DNA from: Nitrosopumilus sp.
GTDB taxonomy: Archaea > Thermoproteota > Nitrososphaeria > Nitrososphaerales > Nitrosopumilaceae
Direction: 5' to 3'
Assembly: GCF_025699125.1 (NCBI RefSeq)
Contig: NZ_JAILWC010000001.1
Span: 786,204 to 850,203, forward strand
Length of the DNA stretch: 64,000 nt
In this document: piece by piece, positions 16,167 to 25,606 of the stretch
Numbering within the stretch: position 1 is the stretch's first letter
Layout: each line of letters opens with the position of its first letter
Notes under the pieces: model-generated
The model's database searches: none
Told to the model about the DNA's origin: nothing
Seen by the model: the letters and a program-made list of their open reading frames with translations, nothing else
Translations under genes and position numbers: made by a program

Positions 16167-17477
16167 ATGGCCTCCAGTCAAAAGTTAGATCAAAAGGGAG
16201 TATTATTAGAACAGTTTAAAGAAACACGAAATAGAACACTAGAACTAGTAAAAACTTTAGAAAAAGACGACTTTGTTGTTCAAACTGCTTTTTTTATGAG
16301 CCCTCCAAAATGGCATATCGGTCATGTTAGTTGGATTTATGAGGCAATCATGAGCAAATTAGATAAAAATTATGAATTTTACTCAAAAGAATTTACAGAG
16401 TATCTAAATTCGTATTATCAACAATTTGGAGTTCCACATGACAAAGGATTGCGAGGAGTAATTTCCAGACCAACCGTTGATCAATTGTTTCAATATTTTA
16501 ACACTATTAATCAAAGAGTGGAGAAATTTATCAAATCACAGACATTAGATGAAAATGCAATTAAAACTATCACAATGGGGTTTCATCATGAATGCCAACA
16601 TCAAGAACTTTTAGTGTATGATTTGCAACATCTTCTTGCTGAACAATATAGACCAGTGAAAAAAGACATTGCAGACAAACCAAAAGTGAATGATAAAAAA
16701 TCAACCTACATCAAAGGAGGAATTTATGAAATGGGTTACAATGGAAAAAACTTTTGTTACGACATAGAACTTCCTGAACACAAAGTTTACCTTAATGATT
16801 TCAAGATGGATGTATTTCCAGTTTCTAATCAACAGTATTTAGAATTCATCGAAGATGGAGGATATGAGAATTACAAATATTGGTTGTCAGACGGATGGGA
16901 GAAAGTAAAAGAAAACAAATGGAGTTCTCCCATGTATTGGGAAAAAATTGACGGAGAATGGAATGTCCGAGATTTTATAGGAATTAGAAAAATCAATCCA
17001 AATGAGCCAGTATGCCATGTAAGCTATTATGAAGCCGATGCATATTGCAAATGGGCAGGAAAAAGACTTCCTACAGAAGCTGAATGGGAAAAAGCTGCTT
17101 GTTGGAATGAAGAAAAACAAGAAAAATCAATTTATCCTTGGGGAAATGAAGAGCCAGAAAAAGACAAATGTAATTTATTAGAATCATATTATTGGAAATG
17201 TACAGAACTAGGAACATTCCCAAATGGTACTAGTCCTTCAGGATGTCAACAAATGATTGGAGATGTTTGGGAATGGACATCATCAGAATTTATCGGGTAT
17301 CCAGGATTCAAATCGGGATTTGATGAATACAATGACAAGTGGTTTACAAATCAAAAAGTTTTGAGAGGAGGATCATTTGCAACACCAAAAATGTCCATCA
17401 GAGGAAGCTATAGAAATTTTTTCAGATTAGATGAACGTTGGTTATTTTCCGGGTTTAGATGTGCAAAAGATATCTAG
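16167..17477 (+). CDS. egtB: EgtB-like sulfoxide synthase (DinB_2 plus FGE-sulfatase domains)
   Basis: 436 aa. An N-terminal DinB-like four-helix domain carries the presumed iron ligands: H53 or H50 in KWHIGH and H141-x3-H145 in HHECQHQE. A formylglycine-generating-enzyme-like domain follows (residues ~180-436), ending LRGGSFATPKMSIRGSYRNFF. EgtB joins a thiol to trimethylhistidine (hercynine) with oxygen in ergothioneine synthesis. The convergent neighbour, overlapping by 4 bp, is the hercynine-forming methyltransferase, which supports the assignment. Whether cysteine or gamma-glutamylcysteine is the thiol donor cannot be read here. Confidence 0.88.
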   Translation: MASSQKLDQKGVLLEQFKETRNRTLELVKTLEKDDFVVQTAFFMSPPKWHIGHVSWIYEAIMSKLDKNYEFYSKEFTEYLNSYYQQFGVPHDKGLRGVISRPTVDQLFQYFNTINQRVEKFIKSQTLDENAIKTITMGFHHECQHQELLVYDLQHLLAEQYRPVKKDIADKPKVNDKKSTYIKGGIYEMGYNGKNFCYDIELPEHKVYLNDFKMDVFPVSNQQYLEFIEDGGYENYKYWLSDGWEKVKENKWSSPMYWEKIDGEWNVRDFIGIRKINPNEPVCHVSYYEADAYCKWAGKRLPTEAEWEKAACWNEEKQEKSIYPWGNEEPEKDKCNLLESYYWKCTELGTFPNGTSPSGCQQMIGDVWEWTSSEFIGYPGFKSGFDEYNDKWFTNQKVLRGGSFATPKMSIRGSYRNFFRLDERWLFSGFRCAKDI

Positions 17478-18496
17478 ATTTTGGATACGAGTGTTAGTGA
17501 AAAATGATTTTTGTCATCTAACCAAGTATGTTTGATGTCAAATCCCACATCATCAAGAAGTTTATGTATATCAGACAACTTATACTTGTGAGAATATTCG
17601 GTGTGAATCAGTTCGTCTTTTTCCAAATTCAATAAAAGGTCAGATTTTGATATTACTACAGATTGGTTTACTAGAGATTTTAGATACATCTCAATTCTCT
17701 GATCATTTTCGTTGTATAGTGAATGATGTGAAAAATTATTTAAATTAAAATCTGCATCAAGTTCATCATTGATTCTAGAAAGAACATTTAGATTAAATTC
17801 CGCAGTTATGCCTTGCGAATCATCATAAGCAGATTCTAAAATCTGTTTATCCTTTACTAAGTCAAGTCCAATCAGAAAAAGATCACCTTTTTTCATGGTG
17901 GAATTTATTTTTTGTAGGAATTCATGTCCATCAACAGGGGAGAAATTTCCAAAACTAGAACCTAAAAATAAAATTAAGTTTTTTTTCTCATCATAGTTTT
18001 TTAGAAATTCTAAACCACCTTCATAGGTATCAATTATTCCAGTTATATGCAAATGTTCATAATCTTTCAATAAATTCTCTGAACTTTCCGCTAAAATCTC
18101 AGAAATATCTATAGGAAAATATTCAACAACATCACAAATTTTTGAAAAAATATCAAGAATTATTCTTGTTTTTACAGATGCGCCACTACCTAATTCAACG
18201 ACTCTGAAATTTTTGTCCAAATACGAAGGCAATTCATTTTGAAGTTTTTTTAAAATTATAATTTCGGTTTTAGTAGGATAATATTCAGGCAACATACAAA
18301 TTTTTTCAAATAAATCTGAGCCCTTTTTGTCATAAAAAAATTTAGGAGAGATGAATTTACAACGCCTGTTTAAACTAAAAGATATTTCTTCAGCAAATGT
18401 TTTTTCAATTCTACTTGCATGAGGTTTGAAATATTGAAGACGGTTATCTACAACATATTTTTTATAATTTAGATTTTTTTGTAAAGTGTTACTCAA
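17474..18496 (-). CDS. egtD: L-histidine N-alpha-methyltransferase
   Basis: 340 aa. Class I SAM methyltransferase of the EgtD (DUF2260-like) family that trimethylates histidine to hercynine. SAM motif I is VVELGSGASVKT near residues 96-107. The N-terminal CKFISPKFFYDKKGSDLFEKI and LPEYYPTKTE are characteristic of EgtD, as is FLGSSFGNF near 178. Together with egtB it forms the core of ergothioneine biosynthesis. The 95-bp region shared with the divergent ABC ATPase gene holds both promoters. Confidence 0.9.
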   Translation of the reverse strand: MSNTLQKNLNYKKYVVDNRLQYFKPHASRIEKTFAEEISFSLNRRCKFISPKFFYDKKGSDLFEKICMLPEYYPTKTEIIILKKLQNELPSYLDKNFRVVELGSGASVKTRIILDIFSKICDVVEYFPIDISEILAESSENLLKDYEHLHITGIIDTYEGGLEFLKNYDEKKNLILFLGSSFGNFSPVDGHEFLQKINSTMKKGDLFLIGLDLVKDKQILESAYDDSQGITAEFNLNVLSRINDELDADFNLNNFSHHSLYNENDQRIEMYLKSLVNQSVVISKSDLLLNLEKDELIHTEYSHKYKLSDIHKLLDDVGFDIKHTWLDDKNHFSLTLVSKI

Positions 18497-18591
18497 GTAT
18501 TAATTCCGTGATTTTTTAACATAAATGCGTTATCCCAAATTTTACGCATAAATCGTATTTCTTGATATACTTCTTGTTTTAACAATAATCA

Positions 18592-19557
18592 ATGAAAGAA
18601 ATACTAAAAGTGGAGCATTTGCAAAAATATTTTAATAAAAAAGGTATGTTTGGGGGGAAAACATCAACAGTCAGGGCAACTGACGATGTTTCGTTTTCAC
18701 TCGAAACGGGTGAAGTGTTAGTATTAGCAGGAGAGTCAGGATCAGGAAAATCAACCATTGCAAAATTAATTCTTAGATCAGTTCAGCCAGATTCTGGAAA
18801 AATCTTTTTTGAAGGACATGAAATTGATGATGAAAAAAAGAATTTGGAAAAAATTAGGATGAATTGTCAAATGATTCATCAAGATCCATATGACTCAATT
18901 AATCCAAGAATGAAAATTGGAGACATAGTATCAGAACCCCTAGAAATTCATAACATCGGAAACAAACAACAGAGATTAAAGAGAGTAGTTGAAGTTTTGC
19001 AAGAAGTAAAACTAGAGCCAGCTAACGAGATCATAAAAAAATATCCCCACATGCTATCAGGAGGACAAAGACAAAGAGTAGTATTGGCAAGGGCATTATC
19101 CCTCAAACCAAAAATTATCATAGCAGATGAGCCTGTATCTATGCTAGATGTGTCAATAAGAGCAGAGATGCTTGAATTAATGCATGATTTACAGAAAAAA
19201 TACAATATTTCATTTATCTATATCACGCATGATTTGGCAACTGCAAAATATTTTGGTCAGAGAATAGGAGTTTTGTATAAAGGAAAAATTGTGGAGATGG
19301 GTCCAATTGATCAAGTTTTATTGAAACCAAGACATCCTTACACCCAAGCATTAATTGATGCCATTTCAGAGCCAGATCCTGATAACCTAAAGAAAGAAAA
19401 GAAAATAAGGATTAAAGATGCAACCGATGAAGATATTTTTCAGGGATGTAGATTCAGAGCAAGATGCCCCTATGTGATTGAAAAATGTGCAGAAGAACCA
19501 GAGTTACTGGAAATTTCTGACAGACATTATTCTGCCTGTCACATAAAATTAGACTAG
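18592..19557 (+). CDS. oligopeptide/dipeptide ABC transporter ATP-binding protein
   Basis: 321 aa, OppF/DppF type. Walker A is GESGSGKST near residues 47-55, the Q-loop lies in MIHQDPYDS, the ABC signature is LSGGQRQRV near 160, and Walker B is IIIADEP. The C-terminal extension with RHPYTQAL and the Cys-containing CRFRARCPY...C...C segment is the oligopeptide transporter signature and may bind an iron-sulfur or zinc ion. No permease or second ATPase gene is adjacent; a candidate solute-binding partner is at 50704-53184. Its 3' end overlaps the smc gene by 4 bp. Confidence 0.88.
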   Translation: MKEILKVEHLQKYFNKKGMFGGKTSTVRATDDVSFSLETGEVLVLAGESGSGKSTIAKLILRSVQPDSGKIFFEGHEIDDEKKNLEKIRMNCQMIHQDPYDSINPRMKIGDIVSEPLEIHNIGNKQQRLKRVVEVLQEVKLEPANEIIKKYPHMLSGGQRQRVVLARALSLKPKIIIADEPVSMLDVSIRAEMLELMHDLQKKYNISFIYITHDLATAKYFGQRIGVLYKGKIVEMGPIDQVLLKPRHPYTQALIDAISEPDPDNLKKEKKIRIKDATDEDIFQGCRFRARCPYVIEKCAEEPELLEISDRHYSACHIKLD

Positions 19558-22500
19558 GAAGTGTGTACAGAAGGCATTCGTTTATCTTTGTAAGTCACAA
19601 CATTGGAAACACCATTCTTTGGGAAAACACCATAGATTAATTTTGCTTTTTGTATAACAGAATCTTTCAAAGAAACCATGATGAATTGACTCTCATGGGA
19701 TCTTTCTTCCAGAATTTTTGCCAGTCTTTCAGAGTTGGGAGCATCAAGATGTGCATCTACTTCATCAAATAGGTAAAAGGGAGATGGTTTTAGCTTTTGT
19801 AATGCAAGTACAAATACAATTGCAGCTAAAGTTTTTTCACCACCACTAATTGATGTTGATTCTCTTTTCGGCTTATTTGGAAATTGAATTAGATATGATA
19901 TTCCAGAATTAAATATATCATCTTCATTTTGTAATTCTAGCCATGCATTGCCTTCAGTCATTTTATTAAAAATCAAACGAATTTCTTTATCTACTTTGTC
20001 AAATGCATCTAAGAATGTCTGACGCTTATCTTTCTCGATATCTTCAATGAATTTAACAATAGAGTTTCTTTCTTCTTCAAGAGAATTCTTTCTTGTAGAC
20101 ATTGAACGATATCCATAGGATACTTCCAGATAGGTTTCAGGAGCTTTTGCATTTAATGCATTTAAAGAATTTAGTTCGGCAGTTAATCCCTGAACAATCG
20201 ATTCAACATCGAATGTTTCCATATCTTTGTCAAACCCAAATGCGGAAAGAATTTGCTGAAGTTTCATTTCGTTTTCAACTAAATCATGCAAATCCCTGTT
20301 CAAAGAATCAGTTTGACGCTCCAATGAATTGATTTGTTTTGTAATTTCTTTATCTTTTTCAGATAAAACTTTGAGTTTATCATCATATTCTTTTAGATTT
20401 TCAATTGAAGAACCAGATGTAGAGATAAGTTCCTGCTCTTTCTCTCTTAATTTAATAAGAATTGCACTTTTAGATTCTTTTTGTTTTTCTAATTCTTGTA
20501 TTTTTGATTCTAGTTCTTGATGTTCCAAATTCAAAGAATGTTCTTCATTATAAAGACGATCAGATTGAGACTTTTCTCTGTTTTCTTGAGTTTGTAATGT
20601 TGTTTGTTGAGAAGATTTATCACGATATTCATTCATTATTGTAGTATATTGTTTTTCAATTTCAGATTTCCTGGAATTTATTCTAGACAATTCATTTGCA
20701 ATTCGAGTCTGTTCACCACTTGCATAATTTTCCTCTACGATTGCGATACGTTGACGTAATGATTCTGCATGGGATTCAGTAGTGGATATTTCAGACGCAA
20801 TAGTAGAATTTCTAGAAGTCAATTCAGAAATTCTTTTTGTTAATTGATCTTTCATGGCAATTGCTGAAGTTATTCTGGATTTCAAATTTGCAAGATTCTC
20901 ATTTGTAGAAGTAAGAGAATTTTCAGAAATTGAGAGTCTTTCTGCATAAGATTGAATTGAATCGTCTAATTTTTTCAAAGAATGTTTTTTCTTTAACATG
21001 TATTTTTTTATTAACCCAATAGACTGGAATAATCCATCAATATCACTACTCATCGAAATTAGTTTTGTAAGTTTAGAAATTTTTGAGTTAATGTCTATTA
21101 CAACAGTTCCGCCTTTTGCTTCAAAGAATTCACCATCGATAGTCACAGCCTTGTAACCTTTTTGAGACAGATTATACGCAGATTCACGCGTTTCAGTAAG
21201 CACAATATTTCCAAACAAGAATGTTTTGAGTGCAGTGTATGCAGAATCACAAGTCACATAATCTGCAAGAATTCCCATTATTCCTGATTCGGCAGGTAAT
21301 TTTAGTTTGAATTGAGGAATTGCCTCAAGTGGGATAATTTTCAATTTTGGAAGATTTTTACTTTTAGCTACCTCAGCAATTCCAAGCAATGTTGCAAAAT
21401 CTTTTACCACTATAGCTTTAATCCAATCTGAACTCACAGCCAATACAGAGCGTTCATATTTCTTATCCCATGAAATCATTTCATAAACTAGACCGTCAAT
21501 TCCAAGTTTCTCAGCATCTTCTTTTAGTTTTGCAACAGTATAATCTTCATGCATGAATCCTTTTACTGTCTTAATTTTTGATTCGTATTGAGTTGCAGCT
21601 TTGTTGGATTTTTCTAAAATTAATCCCAATTCATCCATATCATTGTTAATCTTTGATTTTCGTTCATGTAATTTAGAAATTCTAGATTTTAATTCAGTTA
21701 TGGATGCAGTGTGATTATTCATCATCGATTCCAATTGAGATTCATATCCGGATAGTTTTACAATGTCATTTTCTATTTCATTAAATTTTGCAGTGTTTGT
21801 TTTAATTTTAATGAGAGATTCATCGTTTTCATTTTGTAGTTTGGATAACTTTAATTCAGATTGATTAAGCGCTCCAGTCAAAGACTTTATTTTATCATCA
21901 ATTTCTGATTTTTTCGCTGCAGCTTGTGATTGTTCATCTAGAATTTTATTTCTTTGTGAATCAATTATTTCTAAATCAGCATTTATTTTGTTTTTCTTTA
22001 GATTTGTTTCTTCAATTGAATCTTTGATTTTGTTTATTTGAGAATTGATATCATTTCTAGCTTGATCAATATCTTCAATTTCTTTTTTAATTTCCGGAAT
22101 TCTAATTTCAATTTGCTCCAGTCTTTTCTTTGATGCAGATATTGCACTATTGTCAATTTCATATTGTTCCATAGCAGAACTTATTTCTACATCCAAAGAT
22201 GCTTTCGATTGACTATAGTCATTAGCTTCTGCCATCAATTTAGATTTTTCAGTTTCAAGAGACTCAATTTCAGTTCGTAAAACATTTCTTTCTTCATCAA
22301 ATTTTGTGATTTCAGATGTCAGAGTATGTAGTGTAGATTCTTTGGAGGATTTTTGGCATAAAATAATTTTCAGTTTGTTTGCAGCCGCTATTGCCTTGTA
22401 ACGATTTAATTCACGCTCCAAAATATCGTGACGTAATTTTTGATTTCTTTCTTCTTCAAGTTCATCAATCCTTTTTTTTATTTCACCCATTTTTGCAAGT

Positions 22501-23084
22501 GCAATTTCCAGTCTTCTATCTGCCTCATCGAGTTGTTTTACAGACTCTGTCTTTTTTTCATCAAAATATGATAAACCGATTAAATCTTCAATGGTTTTCC
22601 TTTTTTCTTCTGATGTAAATTCAGAAATTCTGGTGACTGTTCCTTGTTGAACAGCATTTAGTTGGCCCAATCCAGCATTTGCCATATCCAACAAATCAAG
22701 AATGTGACTTCGGTTTGTTTTCTTTTTATTAAGATAGTAGGTATTTTCCCCACTTTCATCCATTTCTCTGGTTATCTCAACCTGATCTGAATCAACTGGA
22801 ATTTTTCGGTCAGTGTTATCAAAATGCACACTAGATCTGGCCATTTTTGGTCCACGGCGATTTCCCTCAATATCATGAATTAAAGATCGTAATTTATCAA
22901 CCCTCATTACTTTGGGCTTATTTTCACCCATTGCAAAAATTATGGCATCCAAAATGTTGCTTTTACCCGAACCGTTTGGGCCAGAGATAGACACAAGTCC
23001 AGGTTCAAATTGAACAGTAGTATTCTTAAATCCAAATGATTTGAAACCAAAGATCTCGACTTTTTTTACATGAACCAATGACAA
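19554..23084 (-). CDS. smc: chromosome segregation SMC ATPase
   Basis: 1176 aa. Walker A GPNGSGKSN lies near residues 34-42, followed by a long coiled coil, a globular hinge (about 515-660, including the GLVYEMISWD region), the returning coiled coil, and the C-terminal head with signature SISGGEKTLAA and Walker B YLFDEVDAHLD. It acts as a dimer in DNA loop extrusion and sister chromosome organisation. The start fits: the first residues form the head's beta strand. No scpA or scpB gene is adjacent; the upstream side is a 610-bp gap. Confidence 0.96.
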   Translation of the reverse strand: MSLVHVKKVEIFGFKSFGFKNTTVQFEPGLVSISGPNGSGKSNILDAIIFAMGENKPKVMRVDKLRSLIHDIEGNRRGPKMARSSVHFDNTDRKIPVDSDQVEITREMDESGENTYYLNKKKTNRSHILDLLDMANAGLGQLNAVQQGTVTRISEFTSEEKRKTIEDLIGLSYFDEKKTESVKQLDEADRRLEIALAKMGEIKKRIDELEEERNQKLRHDILERELNRYKAIAAANKLKIILCQKSSKESTLHTLTSEITKFDEERNVLRTEIESLETEKSKLMAEANDYSQSKASLDVEISSAMEQYEIDNSAISASKKRLEQIEIRIPEIKKEIEDIDQARNDINSQINKIKDSIEETNLKKNKINADLEIIDSQRNKILDEQSQAAAKKSEIDDKIKSLTGALNQSELKLSKLQNENDESLIKIKTNTAKFNEIENDIVKLSGYESQLESMMNNHTASITELKSRISKLHERKSKINNDMDELGLILEKSNKAATQYESKIKTVKGFMHEDYTVAKLKEDAEKLGIDGLVYEMISWDKKYERSVLAVSSDWIKAIVVKDFATLLGIAEVAKSKNLPKLKIIPLEAIPQFKLKLPAESGIMGILADYVTCDSAYTALKTFLFGNIVLTETRESAYNLSQKGYKAVTIDGEFFEAKGGTVVIDINSKISKLTKLISMSSDIDGLFQSIGLIKKYMLKKKHSLKKLDDSIQSYAERLSISENSLTSTNENLANLKSRITSAIAMKDQLTKRISELTSRNSTIASEISTTESHAESLRQRIAIVEENYASGEQTRIANELSRINSRKSEIEKQYTTIMNEYRDKSSQQTTLQTQENREKSQSDRLYNEEHSLNLEHQELESKIQELEKQKESKSAILIKLREKEQELISTSGSSIENLKEYDDKLKVLSEKDKEITKQINSLERQTDSLNRDLHDLVENEMKLQQILSAFGFDKDMETFDVESIVQGLTAELNSLNALNAKAPETYLEVSYGYRSMSTRKNSLEEERNSIVKFIEDIEKDKRQTFLDAFDKVDKEIRLIFNKMTEGNAWLELQNEDDIFNSGISYLIQFPNKPKRESTSISGGEKTLAAIVFVLALQKLKPSPFYLFDEVDAHLDAPNSERLAKILEERSHESQFIMVSLKDSVIQKAKLIYGVFPKNGVSNVVTYKDKRMPSVHTS

Positions 23085-23476
23085 TAATCTTGTATTACGT
23101 AGGATAATCGATGATTAACAAGTTTAGTTGACATAATTGAGTAATTTTTCTTGTTTTGTTATCATATTTTTCGTAATGGTCCAGATCCAGGATAGTCATA
23201 ATTAAAATACAATGAAACTAAAAACTACGACAAAATTGTTTTGATCACATTACAACTAAGTCAAAAACCAAGATCAGGCACAAAAAGGATATGTTTTAAA
23301 TTAAAAGTGGTTTCAGGCTTAATCGAGTTTCCCCTTGAACACCTGAAGCACACAAACGATAGGACGGTGATAAATTATCTACTACAAAATGGGAGATAAC
23401 ATCTTGTATGTATAGTAAAAACAGACAGAACTGTTCAGAAGAAATTTTATCTTTACCATAGATTGTTTGAAATAAA
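23085..23476. other. non-coding gap upstream of smc
   Basis: No convincing protein gene is seen. A locally GC-richer segment (about 23308-23370) can form a stem TTCAGG (23312-23317) with CCTGAA (23342-23347) and may be an RNA gene or leader; no known consensus is recognised. The smc promoter must lie at the left side of this gap. One copy of a 19-nt direct repeat ends the gap (see the repeat entry). Confidence 0.4.
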
Positions 23477-23603
23477 TTATATCAATGGAGTTGTGATAAA
23501 TCCTACAATTGAGCCGACCATGAATAGGAAGAGATTTTTTGGAAATACCATGTTATCACCTGTCCTTAAATTGGAATAAAAAATATAGATTGTTTGAAAT
23601 AAA
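23458..23603. repeat. 19-nt direct repeat pair
   Basis: ATAGATTGTTTGAAATAAA occurs at 23458-23476 and again at 23585-23603, 127 bp apart, flanking the 24-aa membrane micro-ORF. Exact matches of this length are unusual in so short a gap. They could be regulator sites, promoter duplications or target-site-like remnants. Confidence 0.6.
23477..23551 (-). CDS. 24-aa hydrophobic micro-protein
   Basis: ATG at 23551 to TAA at 23477. The peptide has a short MVFPKN start and then one hydrophobic membrane span with a Gly-Ser centre. A strong Shine-Dalgarno (AGGTGAT) is placed five bases before the ATG, which is the main reason to trust it. It sits exactly between the two copies of a 19-nt repeat. Function unknown. 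Confidence 0.4.
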   Translation of the reverse strand: MVFPKNLFLFMVGSIVGFITTPLI

Positions 23604-23695
23604 CAGATCATTTTTGCAAGGAATAAAGCATTTATCAAAATTTTTCAAATTCAGTGACAAGTCACCTATAATTACCGAGGAAAGATTCAAAAATT

Positions 23696-24430
23696 ATGGT
23701 AAAATTAGGATTAATTCAAACCACATCATACGAATCTAATCAGAAAGGAATAGCACAAGTTTCAAAGATTATTAAAAAACTAGGACAAAAAGAGACAAAA
23801 ATAGTATGCCTGCCAGAACAATGGTTAAAGAACAACATTATCAAGGATTTTGATTCAGAGTTTTTAGAATTTAAGAAAATCGCAAGAGACTTTTCAATGA
23901 CTATTATTCCAGGAGCGTTTTATGAGATTAGAAAAAACACCTCAATAATTGCTCCAGTTATTGGTCCTGAGGGTGAGTTCATAGGAAGACAAGAAAAAAT
24001 CCATCCTTTTGATTATGAACGCTATAGCGTAAAACCTGGAAATGAGGCTAAAATTTTTAAAACATCTTGTAAGTTTGGAATAATTATTTGCTACGACATG
24101 GTATTTCCCAACGTTGCCAATGTTCTTGCAAAGAAGGGAGCTCAAGTATTATTTTCTCCAAGCAGAATTGTTCGAAGAGGGATTGTACCTTGGGAAATGT
24201 ATGTTCAGGTCAGAGCACTAGAAAACAGAATACCAATTTTAGCTGCAAATGTGGAGAATCGAAGATTTGGAGGAAATAGCATTATTGTAGATTTAACAGA
24301 AGATGACAAAGTAGTTACAACAAAAATCATTAAATTAAAAGGAGCAAGTGAAAAAAGTAAAGAATTCATTCTTGAAAAATATGAGAAAAGTAGAAAAAGC
24401 AGATTTTCAGATTCAAATAAATTTCAATAA
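23696..24430 (+). CDS. carbon-nitrogen hydrolase (nitrilase superfamily)
   Basis: 244 aa. The catalytic triad is visible as E41 (CLPEQW), K101 (GRQEKIHPFD) and C132 (IIICYDMVFP). The fold and length fit a cytoplasmic amidase such as omega-amidase, deaminated-glutathione amidase or N-carbamoyl amidase; the substrate is not evident. The C-terminus is basic. The gene ends directly against the convergent inositol-phosphate synthase gene with no intergenic base. Confidence 0.88.
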   Translation: MVKLGLIQTTSYESNQKGIAQVSKIIKKLGQKETKIVCLPEQWLKNNIIKDFDSEFLEFKKIARDFSMTIIPGAFYEIRKNTSIIAPVIGPEGEFIGRQEKIHPFDYERYSVKPGNEAKIFKTSCKFGIIICYDMVFPNVANVLAKKGAQVLFSPSRIVRRGIVPWEMYVQVRALENRIPILAANVENRRFGGNSIIVDLTEDDKVVTTKIIKLKGASEKSKEFILEKYEKSRKSRFSDSNKFQ

Positions 24431-25525
24431 TTAATTACCGGCAACAAACTTTTCGCATTCAGCTTTTGCGTTTACATCAGAAGTTTGTTCTATGGGATGT
24501 TTCATCAGATAAGCACTAGCAGGTTTAATTGGACCACCAACACCCCTATCAAGAGCAATTCTTGCCAATCGAATTGCATCAATTACAATCCCTGCAGAGT
24601 TTGCTTTGTCATCAACTTCTAAACGAACTTCCATGTTGTAAGGAATGTTTGCCCATTGACGACCTTCAATTCTCATAAACATCAATTTAGTATTTCCCAA
24701 GAAAGGAATAAAATCAGAAGGACCAACATAGATTTGATCATCATCTAATCTGTCTTTAAGCTGGCTTTGAACACTTTCTGTTTTAGAAATTCTCTTTGAA
24801 GCTAATCTATCTTGTTCTTTCATGTTTAGAAAATCAGTGTTACCACCCACATTGATTTGGTAAGTTTTTTCGATTTTAGTTCCTCGATCACTACATAATT
24901 TTGCTAATGTTCTATGTACAATAGTTGCGCCAACTTGTCCTTTGATATCATCACCAATGCAAGGAATGTTTTTTTCTTCAAACTTTTTGGCCCATTTCTC
25001 ATCAGATGCAATAAATGATGGAATGCAATTAACAAAAGCAGTGCCAGTATCAAGACAGATTTGAGCCCAAAATTCAGTTACTTTGTCAGAACCTACAGGC
25101 AGATAAGATACAATAATTTCAACACCAGTGTCTTTTATTATTTTTTTTACTTCATCAGCAATTTGTTCAGGAGTTTTGTCACTTTGAATAGGTTTAATTC
25201 TATTTTCCACCCATAACCCTACACCATCCAAAATTGGGCTTTCATGAACTTTGGCGTCGGTTTTTGGCATTTCATCTCTAGGAACCCAATCAACCATGTT
25301 CGGATATTCATAAATTGCTTCATTGAGTAATTTGCCAACCTTGTTTTCCCCAACATCAAATCCGCAAACAAAGTCAATGTCATGTATCCCATATCCTGCT
25401 AATTTATCGTGAATGATTCCTGTAACTTCTTGAGAGGGGTTTTTACGGTAATATTCTATACCTTGAATTAATCCAGCAAAACAATTACCAATACCTACCA
25501 AACCAACTTTAATCCTATCAGCCAT
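24431..25525 (-). CDS. ino1: myo-inositol-1-phosphate synthase
   Basis: 364 aa. NAD-dependent isomerisation of glucose 6-phosphate to inositol 1-phosphate, the precursor of the inositol head group of archaeal phospholipids. The NAD-binding GLVGIGNCFAG is at residues 8-18. Family segments include YLPVGSDKVTEFWAQ near 140, GDDIKGQVGATIVH near 192, NVGGNTDF near 226 and KRISKTESVQS near 243. The short archaeal/actinobacterial form. The promoter is shared with the divergent deoxyhypusine synthase gene (about 80 bp). Confidence 0.93.
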   Translation of the reverse strand: MADRIKVGLVGIGNCFAGLIQGIEYYRKNPSQEVTGIIHDKLAGYGIHDIDFVCGFDVGENKVGKLLNEAIYEYPNMVDWVPRDEMPKTDAKVHESPILDGVGLWVENRIKPIQSDKTPEQIADEVKKIIKDTGVEIIVSYLPVGSDKVTEFWAQICLDTGTAFVNCIPSFIASDEKWAKKFEEKNIPCIGDDIKGQVGATIVHRTLAKLCSDRGTKIEKTYQINVGGNTDFLNMKEQDRLASKRISKTESVQSQLKDRLDDDQIYVGPSDFIPFLGNTKLMFMRIEGRQWANIPYNMEVRLEVDDKANSAGIVIDAIRLARIALDRGVGGPIKPASAYLMKHPIEQTSDVNAKAECEKFVAGN

Positions 25526-25606
25526 TTGAAGACTGGTGTTATTGGACTTGTTTAAAGTTTTCTTAGAACATACAGAAAATATTTCAATTAAGGCAGAATT
25601 TTATAC

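Noticed and set aside
18497-18591. Direct repeats CATAAAT-(G)CGT in the egtD/ABC divergent promoter
   Set aside because: Short and imperfect in an AT-rich context; could easily be chance.
23539-23739. 66-aa plus-strand ORF before the nitrilase gene
   Set aside because: It overlaps the nitrilase start, has a biased Lys/Phe/Asn composition and no ribosome-binding site; the region is better explained by the promoter.
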